A stretch of 64,000 nucleotides of DNA from Pectobacterium aroidearum (GCF_041228105.1 NZ_CP166097.1:806001-870000); one strand, 5' to 3'. Counted from the first letter of the stretch, positions 1 to 8,701 are shown. Made by a program: numbers and translations. Notes: a model not told the origin generated them from the letters alone.

Positions 1-32
1 TCCGGCACCTATACAGGTGCCGGATTTTTTTT
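1..32 (+). terminator. Rho-independent terminator
   Basis: A perfect 10-bp stem (1-10 with 15-24, loop ATAC) is followed by eight T residues (25-32). The T-tract points rightward, so it ends a gene lying left of the window. It sits against the 3' end of the leftward LysR gene. Confidence 0.9.
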
Positions 33-927
33 ATGTATCAGAAGCGGGAAATACTCGCGCGCAGAGGAAATCCACGAATGCCCGTACTTTTGGTGATGGG
101 TGCTTGCTGGCTGGCCATAGCACATGGAAGATGCCGCTGCGTTCCACGTAGTCGGTCAGGATCGGCTGTAGTTGCCCTCCTGCCAACTGCTTACGGATAG
201 AGAAATCCGGCAGGTAAGCGATTCCCAGCCCTTGCAGTGCAAAACAAACGCGCGTTTCGATATTGTTGCAGATCATCGAAGTGGGCAATGGCAACTCTGG
301 TTCGCCGGGGAGAAGCCGCAGCGCCCATGGCTCCAGTTTGCCGCTGTTGGGAAAGCGATAGTGCAGACAGGCATGCTGCATCAGGTCGGCAGGTGTCTGG
401 GGACAACCGTAACGGGCAAGGTAGTCTGGCGCTGCCACCACCAGAAAACGGAAAGTGCCTAGCCTGCGCGCGGTGAGGCGTGAATCCACGGGGTCACCTG
501 TCCGTACGACTGCATCGAAACCTTCCTCAATCACATCCACCATGCGGTCAGTAAAGTCCAGATCCAGTTCGATTTCGGGGTATTCACGCATGAATTCGCC
601 GAGAACGGGTAGCACCAGTGAACTGACCAATGGCAGGCTTACCCGCAGGCGTCCGCGCGGTACGGCTTTGGTCTGCGACAGTTCCAGTTCTGCGGCTTCG
701 ATTTCGGCCAGAATACGTCGGCTACGCGCCAGAAACAGTGAGCCTTCGGCGGTCAATGTGATGCTGCGCGTACTGCGGTGAAACAGTCTCACGCCCAGTT
801 TTTCTTCGAGCCGTGCGACGCTTTTGCCTACTGCTGACGCTGATACGCCCAGTAATCGACCCGCCGCAACAAAACTGCGCGTTTCTGCCACCTGTACAAA
901 CACCATGAAGCCATTCAGGCTATCCAT
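31..927 (-). CDS. LysR-family transcriptional regulator
   Basis: 298 residues, the usual LysR length. The N-terminal winged HTH (about residues 1-60) has the typical SASAVGKSVARLEEKLG recognition region. The rest is a LysR substrate-binding domain of the CrgA/DsdC-like class with the usual PRGRLRVSLP linker start. The start has a GAGAGAG Shine-Dalgarno just upstream. It is divergent from a serine hydrolase/MFS pair across about 116 bp, which suggests that it controls that pair. A palindrome at 941-960 is a candidate binding site. The effector is unknown. Confidence 0.9.
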   Translation of the reverse strand: MDSLNGFMVFVQVAETRSFVAAGRLLGVSASAVGKSVARLEEKLGVRLFHRSTRSITLTAEGSLFLARSRRILAEIEAAELELSQTKAVPRGRLRVSLPLVSSLVLPVLGEFMREYPEIELDLDFTDRMVDVIEEGFDAVVRTGDPVDSRLTARRLGTFRFLVVAAPDYLARYGCPQTPADLMQHACLHYRFPNSGKLEPWALRLLPGEPELPLPTSMICNNIETRVCFALQGLGIAYLPDFSIRKQLAGGQLQPILTDYVERSGIFHVLWPASKHPSPKVRAFVDFLCARVFPASDT

Positions 928-940
928 ACTCTCTCTCTAT

Positions 941-960
941 TACGGACTGTTTGTTCCGTA
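941..960. promoter_or_regulatory. Candidate LysR operator (inverted repeat)
   Basis: TACGGA and TCCGTA form a perfect 6-bp inverted repeat with an 8-bp centre, 14 bp upstream of the LysR start and in the divergent promoter. Its place and symmetry fit an autoregulatory LysR site, although the arms are not the textbook T-N11-A form. Function is inferred from position only. Confidence 0.45.
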
Positions 961-1043
961 TATCGAGGAACTGTAGCCCACTTTTTCTTTAATTGCTGAT
1001 TTTTTATCGTAACGGGAACGCTCATTGATGAAAGGAACATGTT

Positions 1044-2237
1044 GTGATAACTCCCGTATTCCCTCTGGATACCGATGCGCCATCAACGCATTTCTCCGCC
1101 CGAATTCAGTCTGCCGTCCAGCAGGCATTGGACGATCGGCGTTTGGTTGGCGCCGTTGTGTTGGTCGCGCGTAACGGCGAATTGATTCATCAGCAAGCAG
1201 CAGGATGGGCTGACCGGGAGAATGCCCGCCCGATGGCGCTGGATGCCATCTTCCGGTTTGCCTCTGTCAGTAAGCCCATCGTATCTGTGGCGGCGCTGGT
1301 GCTGGTGGCGCAAGGTCGGCTCGATCTGGATGAAGATATTACTCGCTGGATACCAACGTTCCAGACCCGACTGCTCGACGGCAGCCCAGCGAGCATTACC
1401 GTGCGGCAGTTACTCAGCCACACCGCGGGTTTGGGCTACCGCTTTTTCGAACCCCATGCGGACGGCCCTTACGCACAGGCGGGTGTCTCCGACGGTATGG
1501 ATGCTTCCGACATCAGTTTGAATGAGAACCTGAGTCGTATCGCCAGCGTCCCCCTGCAATACGTGCCGGGAACAGCCTGGGGTTATTCGCTGGCAACGGA
1601 CGTATTGGGAGCCTTGATCGAACGCGTTCAGGGTTCGCCATTGGATGAGGCTGTGCGCCAACTGGTGACCGAGCCGCTGGGCATGCACGATACGGGCTTC
1701 ACTGTACGTGATCCATTGCGCCTGACGACGGCCTACGTGAACGACACTCCACAGCCACATCGCCTGGCCGAAGGCGAAACGGTTTCTCCTTTCGAGGGAG
1801 CCATCGGCATCGCGTATAGCCCCGCTCGTATCTGTAATGCACAGGCCTTTCCATCTGGTGGAGCAGGTATGGCAGGGACGGCCTGGGATCTGCTGCGCCT
1901 GCTGGAAGCCCTGCGTAAAGGGGGAGGCGTGCTGCTGCCTGACGCGTTGATCGAGGAGATGGGGCGCGATCAAACACAAGGGCTGGAGCTGCCCAATGCA
2001 CCGGGCTGCGGTTTTGGTCTTGGTTTATCGGTCCTGCGCGATCCGCAGTTAGCCGAGTCACCAGAGTCGTCAGGCACCTGGCGCTGGGGGGGAGCTTACG
2101 GTCATTCATGGTTTGTCGACCGACAACAAGGTTTAAGCGTGGTGGCTTTTACCAACACGATGTACGAGGGGATGTCGGGGCGTTTTGTCACCGATCTGCG
2201 TGATGCCGTGTATAGCTCGTTGGAGGCAATACGATGA
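1044..2237 (+). CDS. Serine hydrolase, beta-lactamase/EstB-like family
   Basis: 397 residues with a class C beta-lactamase (PF00144) fold. The SxxK catalytic motif is SVSK at residues 74-77. The second motif is a Tyr-Ser (YSLATDV, about 181), as in EstB-type esterases. A GGAYGHSW block near the C-terminus replaces the KTG box. No signal peptide is visible, so it is probably a cytoplasmic esterase or D-aminopeptidase-like enzyme rather than a true beta-lactamase. The start is a GTG, with AAGGA seven bases upstream. The stop overlaps the MFS gene start (ATGA), so the two are translationally coupled. The substrate is unknown. Confidence 0.85.
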   Translation: MITPVFPLDTDAPSTHFSARIQSAVQQALDDRRLVGAVVLVARNGELIHQQAAGWADRENARPMALDAIFRFASVSKPIVSVAALVLVAQGRLDLDEDITRWIPTFQTRLLDGSPASITVRQLLSHTAGLGYRFFEPHADGPYAQAGVSDGMDASDISLNENLSRIASVPLQYVPGTAWGYSLATDVLGALIERVQGSPLDEAVRQLVTEPLGMHDTGFTVRDPLRLTTAYVNDTPQPHRLAEGETVSPFEGAIGIAYSPARICNAQAFPSGGAGMAGTAWDLLRLLEALRKGGGVLLPDALIEEMGRDQTQGLELPNAPGCGFGLGLSVLRDPQLAESPESSGTWRWGGAYGHSWFVDRQQGLSVVAFTNTMYEGMSGRFVTDLRDAVYSSLEAIR

Positions 2238-3418
2238 CGGCCTCAATGACGGATACACATCATGACAGACTGCCCCTTGCCTCATTGCTGGCGTTAGCCA
2301 CGGCAGCCTTCATCACTATCCTGACCGAAGCGCTGCCTGCGGGCCTGTTGCCGCAGATGGCGCAAGGGCTGGCAGTGTCTGAAGCCTGGGTCGGGCAGAC
2401 GGTGACTATCTATGCCGTGGGGTCTTTAGTGGCCGCGATCCCGTTGACCGCGGCGACGCAAGGTGTGCGTCGCCGCCTGCTGCTGCTATCAGCCATCGCA
2501 GGCTTCGTCGTTGCCAATACGATTACCGCGTTTTCCGGCAGCTATGTATTGACGATGGCGGCGCGTTTTCTGGCGGGTGTTTCAGCCGGGTTGCTGTGGG
2601 CGCTACTGGCAGGCTACGCGGCGCGTATGGTGCCTGAACATCAGAAGGGACGCGCTATTGCGATAGCGATGGTGGGTACCCCATTGGCGTTGTCGCTCGG
2701 TGTGCCCGCTGGCACCTTTCTGGGTAACTTACTCGGCTGGCGTATGTGCTTCGGTATGATGAGTGGTTTGGCATTAATACTCATGCTGTGGGTTCGTATT
2801 CAGGTACCGGATTTCGCTGGGCAATCGGCAGACAAGAGGCTGTCGCTGGGGCAGGTGTTCACGGTCGCAGGTGTGCGATCCGTATTATGCGTCGTGTTGG
2901 CCTTTGTGCTGGCGCATAACATCCTCTACACCTATATTGCGTCGTTTCTCGCGGCGGTGGGTATGGTCGCACAGACCGGTCTGGTGCTGCTGGTATTCGG
3001 TGTCGCATCGTTACTGGGTATCTGGATGATTGGCGTGCTGATTGACCGCTATTTACGAGCCCTGACGCTTGCCTGTTCGGCATTGTTCTGCGTATCCGTG
3101 CTGGCACTTGGCGTGGCGGGTGAGATACATGCTGTGGTCTATGCGGCCGTTTGCGTCTGGGGGCTTGCTTTCGGCGGCGCGGCGACATTGTTCCAAACGG
3201 CAATAGTCAGAACCGCTGGGGAAGGAGCCGATGTGGCGCAGTCCATGTTGGTCACCGTCTGGAATATGGCTATCGCAGGAGGCGGTATCATCGGCGGTGT
3301 GCTGCTGGAGCATTTCGGTGTCGTCGCATTCTCTCCGGTGCTGTTGGTGCTGTTATTGATTGCGCTCGTTGTGGTGTGGTCTGCCAGACAACACGGTTTC
3401 CCCGTGGCGCGACGGTAA
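2234..3418 (+). CDS. MFS transporter, DHA1 (AraJ/drug efflux) type
   Basis: 394 residues with about twelve hydrophobic segments. Between TM2 and TM3 it has the RRRLLLL basic stretch, and it shows the GVSAGLLWALLAGYAARMVP pattern seen in AraJ/sugar-efflux-like DHA1 exporters. It overlaps the serine hydrolase by four bases and has a GGAGG Shine-Dalgarno within that gene's end. The pair may export or detoxify a compound acted on by the hydrolase. The LysR gene at 31-927 is the likely regulator. Substrate not predictable. Confidence 0.88.
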   Translation: MTASMTDTHHDRLPLASLLALATAAFITILTEALPAGLLPQMAQGLAVSEAWVGQTVTIYAVGSLVAAIPLTAATQGVRRRLLLLSAIAGFVVANTITAFSGSYVLTMAARFLAGVSAGLLWALLAGYAARMVPEHQKGRAIAIAMVGTPLALSLGVPAGTFLGNLLGWRMCFGMMSGLALILMLWVRIQVPDFAGQSADKRLSLGQVFTVAGVRSVLCVVLAFVLAHNILYTYIASFLAAVGMVAQTGLVLLVFGVASLLGIWMIGVLIDRYLRALTLACSALFCVSVLALGVAGEIHAVVYAAVCVWGLAFGGAATLFQTAIVRTAGEGADVAQSMLVTVWNMAIAGGGIIGGVLLEHFGVVAFSPVLLVLLLIALVVVWSARQHGFPVARR

Positions 3419-3501
3419 AGTACTTGGGTGCGATTTTTTGCCGGACGCTTCGCAGAATGCGCGTTCCGTCCGTTTATTTTTAGCTGCGTCAATTACAATC
3501 A

Positions 3502-3538
3502 AACCTCAAAAAAGAAACGTTGTTTTATTTTTGAGGTT
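3502..3538 (+). promoter_or_regulatory. Hairpin that sequesters the Shine-Dalgarno of the hydrolase gene
   Basis: A perfect 11-bp inverted repeat (3502-3512 with 3528-3538, 15-nt loop) places the GAGG ribosome-binding site (3533-3536) of the gene starting at 3542 inside its right arm. If transcribed, it would compete with ribosome binding. The structure is seen directly; the regulatory role is inferred. Confidence 0.5.
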
Positions 3539-3541
3539 ATG

Positions 3542-4720
3542 ATGAATCTTAATACCTTACGCTCCTCTGTCTGGCTATTGGCGGCATTGCTGGCCAGCCC
3601 TTCACTGATGGCGAACGATATGAACCCTACGATTCAACCCGCGACGAATCAGGCGGTCACGGATGAAGGGCTGCCTTCGTTTTATCCGCAGCTTAAACAG
3701 CAGATGACCTACTCGGACTCCTGGCTATCCGGAAATTTTACGGATTTTAGCCAGTGGCAATCCCAGTCGCGAAAAACACTGCGTTCGCTGCTCCTGACGC
3801 CGGATTCCACCAAAGACTTTGCGCCGCAGGCGATTGAAAAACAGGATCGCGGTAGCTACACGGCGGAGAAAGTCGCGTTCAATCTGACGGATGAAAGCCG
3901 CGTAGATGCGTTGCTCCTGACGCCAAAAAGCGCGGGGCCGCATCCTGCGGTCATCCTGCTGCACGATCACGGCGCGAAGTTTGATATCGGCAAGGAGAAG
4001 ATGATCAAGCCGTGGGGCAATGACGAACAGCTCGTTTCTGCACAGGCGTGGGCGGATAAGTTTTTCACTGGTCGTTTTGTCGGGGATGAACTGGCGAAGC
4101 GGGGCTATGTAGTGCTGGCGGTTGATGCGCTAGGTTGGGGATCGCGCGGGCCGATCAAATATGAGCAGCAGCAGGCGCTGGCAAGTAACTTCTTTAATCT
4201 GGGGCGTTCGCTCGCGGGTCTGATGGCCTATGAAGACATGCGGGCAACGGACTTTCTGGCATCGCTTGAGCAGGTGGATAAGCAACGTATTGGCGTCGTA
4301 GGGTTCTCAATGGGGGCCTATCGTGCCTGGCAGCTTGCCGCGTTGTCGGACAAGGTGGCAGCAACGGCGGCAGTTTCCTGGATTGGTACATACGAAGGGC
4401 TGATGACGCCGGGCAATAATGTGCTCAGAGGCCAGTCGGCATTCTATATGCTGCATCCGGGGCAACCGACACGCTTTGACTTCCCGGATGTGGCGAGCGT
4501 TGCTGCACCAAAACCGATGCTGTTATTTAACGGCGGCCAAGACAAGCTGTTCCCGACGAAATCGGTTGAGGATGCTTACGCCAAAATGCATGAGGTATGG
4601 CAATCCCAACGGGCGGGTAGCAAACTGCAAACCAAAATATGGCCTGAGCTGGGGCACGTGTTCTATCAGGAACAGCAGGAAGAGGTGTTTCGCTTTCTGG
4701 ACCAATGGCTAAAACCCTAG
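3542..4720 (+). CDS. Exported alpha/beta hydrolase (dienelactone-hydrolase/acetyl-esterase-like)
   Basis: 392 residues from the second of two adjacent ATGs, chosen because GAGG then sits five bases upstream and the protein opens with a Sec signal (hydrophobic core about residues 8-22, likely cleavage after SLMA). The catalytic triad is visible: nucleophile GFSMG with Ser256, Asp334 in NGGQDKLFP, and His372 in ELGHVFY. An oxyanion-side motif LLHDHGA lies at 139-145. The family resembles Abhydrolase_7 or acetyl xylan esterase-like proteins. The periplasmic substrate is unknown; an esterified plant polymer fragment is possible. It ends at a strong terminator (4780-4814). Confidence 0.82.
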   Translation: MNLNTLRSSVWLLAALLASPSLMANDMNPTIQPATNQAVTDEGLPSFYPQLKQQMTYSDSWLSGNFTDFSQWQSQSRKTLRSLLLTPDSTKDFAPQAIEKQDRGSYTAEKVAFNLTDESRVDALLLTPKSAGPHPAVILLHDHGAKFDIGKEKMIKPWGNDEQLVSAQAWADKFFTGRFVGDELAKRGYVVLAVDALGWGSRGPIKYEQQQALASNFFNLGRSLAGLMAYEDMRATDFLASLEQVDKQRIGVVGFSMGAYRAWQLAALSDKVAATAAVSWIGTYEGLMTPGNNVLRGQSAFYMLHPGQPTRFDFPDVASVAAPKPMLLFNGGQDKLFPTKSVEDAYAKMHEVWQSQRAGSKLQTKIWPELGHVFYQEQQEEVFRFLDQWLKP

Positions 4721-4779
4721 TCGGTAGTGCCTGAATTGTAATAAATTTTTTGATAACATCAGCTTACTGATGCATTGCT

Positions 4780-4814
4780 AGCCTCTGCGTGCCACGGCAT
4801 TCAGAGGCTTTTTT
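4780..4814 (+). terminator. Rho-independent terminator after the hydrolase gene
   Basis: The stem AGCCTCTG (4780-4787) pairs with CAGAGGCT (4802-4809) and runs into a T-tract. Nearly the same stem recurs at 5360-5392, ahead of the second lipoprotein gene. Confidence 0.85.
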
Positions 4815-4835
4815 ACGTTAACAAGGATGGATGAA

Positions 4836-5294
4836 ATGAAGAAATACCTCGGTGTTGTCATCATGGCGCTATGGCTGTCTGGCTGTAATAGCGAAGAGAA
4901 ATTTTATCGAATTGATGACATTAATCTCAAATTTGATAATAGCAAGGAGACGATGAGTCAAAAGGAGCTGTCTGTCATTCAGGAAGGCATTACTAAAAAA
5001 GCCGTCGACAGTAAGGGGGATATTTATTTTAGTTTCACCCCAGAACAGGGAGCCTATTATCTTCAGGGTGAAAAGCATGATGCGAACCTGAAAGGCGGGC
5101 GGATGCAGCTTAATGACATTATGTTGACGGTTAAATCTGATGGAAAGGATACGATCCAACTGATATCAGACAAAGAGACCAATTGTGATTTTTTTGACTG
5201 TGAAATCACGATGACATTGAAGAGAGTTGAGGAAAAATCGCCTGACTTCGTAAAAATTAAACAAATTCTTGATAAGCAGAAAAAAAGTGAGTAG
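4836..5294 (+). CDS. Small lipoprotein, stand-alone paralogue of the next gene's N-terminal domain
   Basis: 152 residues from ATG 4836 (AAGG nine bases upstream). This start aligns exactly with the paralogue at 5413. A type II signal peptide ends in lipobox LSGC with Cys17; Asn at +2 favours the outer membrane. The mature part has a conserved CX4C pair followed by EITM, likely a disulfide in the periplasm. It matches the first 150 or so residues of the 570-residue neighbour, then stops. No known function is recognised. Together with its upstream terminator it looks like one unit of a tandem duplication. Confidence 0.75.
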   Translation: MKKYLGVVIMALWLSGCNSEEKFYRIDDINLKFDNSKETMSQKELSVIQEGITKKAVDSKGDIYFSFTPEQGAYYLQGEKHDANLKGGRMQLNDIMLTVKSDGKDTIQLISDKETNCDFFDCEITMTLKRVEEKSPDFVKIKQILDKQKKSE

Positions 5295-5359
5295 GCCAGT
5301 CTATTCAGAACAGAGATGTGTTAACAGCATAATCAATTTTATTAAGTTGATGTGTTATT

Positions 5360-5392
5360 AGCCTCTGTATTTCCTATATTCAGAGGCTTTTT
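5360..5392 (+). terminator. Rho-independent terminator after the small lipoprotein
   Basis: AGCCTCTG (5360-5367) pairs with CAGAGGCT (5381-5388) and is followed by a T-rich tract. The stem is identical to the one at 4780-4809, which supports duplication of the whole terminator-plus-lipoprotein unit. Confidence 0.85.
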
Positions 5393-5412
5393 AATTTTAC
5401 AGGGATGAAGTG

Positions 5413-7125
5413 ATGAAGAAATACCTGGGTATTATCATGATGGCGTTATGGCTATCGGGCTGTAACGGAGAAGAGACGCTGAACGAGGGGAAATACCTTG
5501 TTGAGGATATCAGCGTGGTGTTTGATAACAGTAAAAATCCTGAAGCCAATAAAAATAGAGATAACCTTCAGGAACATATCGCACAAAACCTCAAGGGCAT
5601 TAAAAACGACCTCTATTTTAATCTGACGCCGACGCAGGTGAGTTACTACAGCGAGGATGGCGAATATACCGAGGAGATGAAAGACAACCGTATACAGGTC
5701 AACGGTATGTGGCACACGCTAAAAATCGCCGGGAAAAACACGGTTACGTTCGTATCGGATAAAAGCGCTGCCTGTGCGTTTTATTATTGTGAAATCACCA
5801 TGGTCTTGAAAAAGACGGAAGAACAGTCACCCGCTTTACTCAAGCTCAAGCAACGTTTTGACGATCGCAAAAAAGCCTATCAGACGCGGCTTCTTGAAGA
5901 GAAAGAAACATTTAACCGCGCGCCGATGGATGATTTCCCCGGTATCCCTTTTTATCCTGAAGACGACTTTACGATTAAGCTGCCTTTTGCCATGTTCGAC
6001 AAGCTGAGTTTGTGGGAACACGGGACTTATGTGCGCAGAATGGGGCGTCTGCTTATCGATCGGGAAAATAAAGACACGCAGATTTACACCTATCGGGATA
6101 AGCAGAATAACACCGATTTTGACCTGTTTACCGTTAGCGCGGCAAAAGAGGATTTTAATCTGGCATCGTGGCTGGAAGGGCAAAAGGGCGTGTTGTTCCA
6201 GTCTGAAAACGGCGCGGCATATGCTAATCAACAGGGAAAATTGGAAGCCGTCTATTTTCAATATGATGAGGCTAAGCAACGCTACTTTATCGGGTTAGCG
6301 AATGCTGAAGACACCGTCGCATTAGCCAACGCGTTTGCTGTACTGCGTACCATGGATGAACGTTACCGTGGCGAGCAGGCGTTGTCGATGTACGATTTGG
6401 CATTATCTCAGCAGGAACTGGAAGCGAAGTATGGAGTAAAGAGCGCTGATGTATTTAATATTTCAGAAATGCATCAGGCTATCTGGAAAACGCTCGAACA
6501 GCGCATGGAAAAGCCTGAACGCTTTATTAAACGGAGCATGTCAAAAACGCGCATTGAAATACGGTTCCCGTCGGAAGTGTTTAAGTACGATATTTATTTT
6601 ACGATCGCTCCCCAATCGATTCCTGAACTCATGGCTGAAACCAAAGAGATCGTCCCTGAAGGTAAAGAAGTTGATAACATTTTTATTTATGGCGACAGCG
6701 CGTTTGTCGGCTATGAATACAATGTGAATGTGGGAAGTGGACTCACATTACAATTTTTAGTCCCGAAAGATGCAGGAACGCCGCTGGAGCGCCTGATGTT
6801 CCTGCATGTATTACGTCAGCTTGATGTGACGCGTTTCCCTGCTATTGCTGCACAAGAGAAAAAGAACCTGTTTACGTATGGTGAAGCGACGTCTTTTAAA
6901 AACAACCTTGATAATCGCTACTTCAAAGTAGAAGAAGGCCTCATCGACAGCATAGGCAAGCTGATCGTCAAGAACCCTGATGATGGCTACTTTGAGTTTA
7001 AGTATCTCCCTCCCCATATACTGGCGACCCACTATAAATCAGAAGGGGAAGGGAATTACTCCAGAGTGCCGGGCGTGACGGTATTTGATGAAAAAGGGAA
7101 ATGGCTTTCCCATCAGGCAGACTAA
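5413..7125 (+). CDS. Large lipoprotein of unknown function
   Basis: 570 residues from ATG 5413; AGGG lies eight bases upstream, and the preceding in-frame GTG at 5410 is less likely. Signal peptide and lipobox LSGC (Cys17) are nearly identical to those of the small lipoprotein upstream. Residues up to about 150 are homologous to that protein, including the CX4C-EITM segment. A basic/acidic linker follows, then about 400 residues of mixed alpha/beta character with no recognised domain. Probably anchored in the outer membrane and facing the periplasm. The extra C-terminal region is absent from the paralogue. Confidence 0.75.
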   Translation: MKKYLGIIMMALWLSGCNGEETLNEGKYLVEDISVVFDNSKNPEANKNRDNLQEHIAQNLKGIKNDLYFNLTPTQVSYYSEDGEYTEEMKDNRIQVNGMWHTLKIAGKNTVTFVSDKSAACAFYYCEITMVLKKTEEQSPALLKLKQRFDDRKKAYQTRLLEEKETFNRAPMDDFPGIPFYPEDDFTIKLPFAMFDKLSLWEHGTYVRRMGRLLIDRENKDTQIYTYRDKQNNTDFDLFTVSAAKEDFNLASWLEGQKGVLFQSENGAAYANQQGKLEAVYFQYDEAKQRYFIGLANAEDTVALANAFAVLRTMDERYRGEQALSMYDLALSQQELEAKYGVKSADVFNISEMHQAIWKTLEQRMEKPERFIKRSMSKTRIEIRFPSEVFKYDIYFTIAPQSIPELMAETKEIVPEGKEVDNIFIYGDSAFVGYEYNVNVGSGLTLQFLVPKDAGTPLERLMFLHVLRQLDVTRFPAIAAQEKKNLFTYGEATSFKNNLDNRYFKVEEGLIDSIGKLIVKNPDDGYFEFKYLPPHILATHYKSEGEGNYSRVPGVTVFDEKGKWLSHQAD

Positions 7126-7142
7126 TTCGATCTGACGGCGTG

Positions 7143-7217
7143 GTGGTTGTCGGCAAGGGTATTGGCGTTCATGGTATTGCCAGTAATAGTATTGTCGGTA
7201 ATAGGGCTGTCGATAAT
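7143..7217. repeat. Degenerate 15-bp tandem repeat (5 units)
   Basis: Five 15-bp units start at 7143, 7158, 7173, 7188 and 7203, with a rough consensus AGTATTGTCGGTAAT. They lie between the lipoprotein stop and the MmgE/PrpD gene. The period is three-codon compatible, but no convincing gene reads through. Confidence 0.6.
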
Positions 7218-7233
7218 GAGGGTTATCGACAGC
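7206..7233. terminator. Perfect 11-bp hairpin between convergent genes
   Basis: The arms 7206-7216 and 7223-7233 are exact complements with a 6-nt loop. The hairpin sits between convergent genes and could block transcription from either side. There is no clear T-tract, so intrinsic termination is uncertain. Confidence 0.45.
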
Positions 7234-7262
7234 ACCTCGCATCTTGTTAAAACAGTATGTTG

Positions 7263-8591
7263 TTAAAACAACAGCCCAAGCAAATAGCGCAAGTCGCCGT
7301 CATGCCGTAATGCGCAGCGGTCGGCGATCTGGTCGCTGTCGAGATGCGTCAGCGAGCCGAGAGTTTGCCGCAGCTTGGCACGGAGATCGGTGGGGCGTGC
7401 GGAAGTTTCCTGACGAGTCGTGCGCTGGACTAACGTGTTGCCGTTACGCAAGTGCAGCGTAACTTCATGAAAACGTGCTTCCGGGTCAAGCTCATCGGGT
7501 GGGGCGGTTTCATCGGCGCGGCGTATGACGCGATTTGCCAGCGCAGAGATCGTGGTTTCAACCGGTGCTTCTGAGAAATGTGCCAGCTTCAACTCCCCTT
7601 CAATCAACGCCGCCGCAATCACATATTCCAGACTGAACCGCGCCTCTACGCCGTTTGTCGCGTTACGGATAAACGGTGCAACATCACCACCCGGTGGGAA
7701 AGTCACCGTGATCTGTTCGATGGCATCAGCCAGATCGGCATTCGCACCATTCTGCTTATGCCACTGTTCCCGCAGGGCAAAAGCCGCCTCGGCAGCGCTG
7801 TGGGTGCCGCCACAGGTTGGATAGCGCTTGAACTCCAGACCGGGAGAAAGCATGCGCCACGGCGCACCCCAGTTTTCAACCAGCAGCTCCGGCTGCTGTT
7901 TTTGATCGCCGTGCGCGGCAAGAAAGGCGTCAATCACCTGCTGTGTGTTGCCCTCGAAACCCGCCAAGCCTAGCTTGACGGCGGTTAGCCCAGCTCTGGC
8001 TGAAAGCCCCGCATGTAGCGGTTTGACCGCTGAACCAAACTGCGCCCGTAGCCCTGTGGCCTGCGTGGCAGCCAGACCAAGAATGGTCTGTGTCTGTTCC
8101 ACCGACGCGCCAGCCAGACGTGCAGCGGCCGCGGCAGCGGCGATAGCGCCGAGCGTGGCGGTGTTATGGTAGCCGAGGCTGTAATGACGTGGGCCGCATG
8201 CCAGCCCGATTCTGCCCGCCGCTTCCACGCCGATCACATACGCCGTCAAAAACGCCTCTTCCGTTACGGATGACGCCTCAGCGGCAAGGGCAAACAGCGC
8301 TGGCAGAATGACGGTGCTGGGGTGTCCACGAAACGCCGGATGGTAATCGTCAAAGTCCAGTACGTGGCCGGAATAGCCCAGAATCAGACTACGCGTCAGG
8401 CTGTCCGTGCCGCTGAACACTTGCTTTAATGGCGCGAGCCCGCTATCGGCAATCGCTCCCTGTGCGATCGGGAGCGCGGTAGAGATGAAGTCAGTGACTC
8501 CGTCACGGGCGGCATCAATCGCTTCCCGATTGGGTTCGCTATGGATGATGTGGTGGGCAAGCGCTGCGGTGATATCAGTCTGATTGGTCAT
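7263..8591 (-). CDS. MmgE/PrpD family protein
   Basis: 442 residues, the normal length for the MmgE/PrpD (2-methylcitrate dehydratase / cis-aconitate decarboxylase-like) family. Typical features are the helical N-terminal domain with LDFDDYHPAFRGHPS and GYHNTATLGAIAAAAAAARL, and a C-terminal alpha/beta domain with YPTCGGTHSAAEAA. The family acts on hydroxy- or unsaturated tricarboxylates. There is no prpB/C/D/E neighbour, so it is probably a stand-alone dehydratase or isomerase of unknown substrate rather than PrpD itself. It follows an AraC regulator on the same strand. Confidence 0.85.
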   Translation of the reverse strand: MTNQTDITAALAHHIIHSEPNREAIDAARDGVTDFISTALPIAQGAIADSGLAPLKQVFSGTDSLTRSLILGYSGHVLDFDDYHPAFRGHPSTVILPALFALAAEASSVTEEAFLTAYVIGVEAAGRIGLACGPRHYSLGYHNTATLGAIAAAAAAARLAGASVEQTQTILGLAATQATGLRAQFGSAVKPLHAGLSARAGLTAVKLGLAGFEGNTQQVIDAFLAAHGDQKQQPELLVENWGAPWRMLSPGLEFKRYPTCGGTHSAAEAAFALREQWHKQNGANADLADAIEQITVTFPPGGDVAPFIRNATNGVEARFSLEYVIAAALIEGELKLAHFSEAPVETTISALANRVIRRADETAPPDELDPEARFHEVTLHLRNGNTLVQRTTRQETSARPTDLRAKLRQTLGSLTHLDSDQIADRCALRHDGDLRYLLGLLF

Positions 8592-8651
8592 GGATAGTCA
8601 TGTGTGCTGGCAGATAAAGCACTAATTTACTGCGCATCGCTGAAGAGCGAT

Positions 8652-8690
8652 TAATAACCAAACGGAATAACAAATTCCATTTGGTTATTA
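8652..8690. repeat. Long near-perfect hairpin between the AraC and MmgE/PrpD genes
   Basis: Arms 8652-8662 and 8680-8690 pair perfectly (11 bp). After one C-A mismatch the inner arms 8664-8668 and 8674-8678 pair again, loop AACAA. No good T-tract follows. It may be a processing or termination structure after the AraC gene, or an operator for the MmgE/PrpD gene. Confidence 0.5.
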
Positions 8691-8701
8691 GTGATTCAGA
8701 A

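Noticed and set aside
1410..1979. 189-codon ORF opposite the serine hydrolase
   Set aside because: It lies wholly antisense to a well-supported gene and is a by-product of codon bias.
7039..7242. Minus-strand 67-codon ORF with a Tyr/Arg/Gln five-residue repeat
   Set aside because: It overlaps the end of the large lipoprotein gene antisense, lacks a ribosome site, and its repeat comes from the 15-bp DNA repeat.
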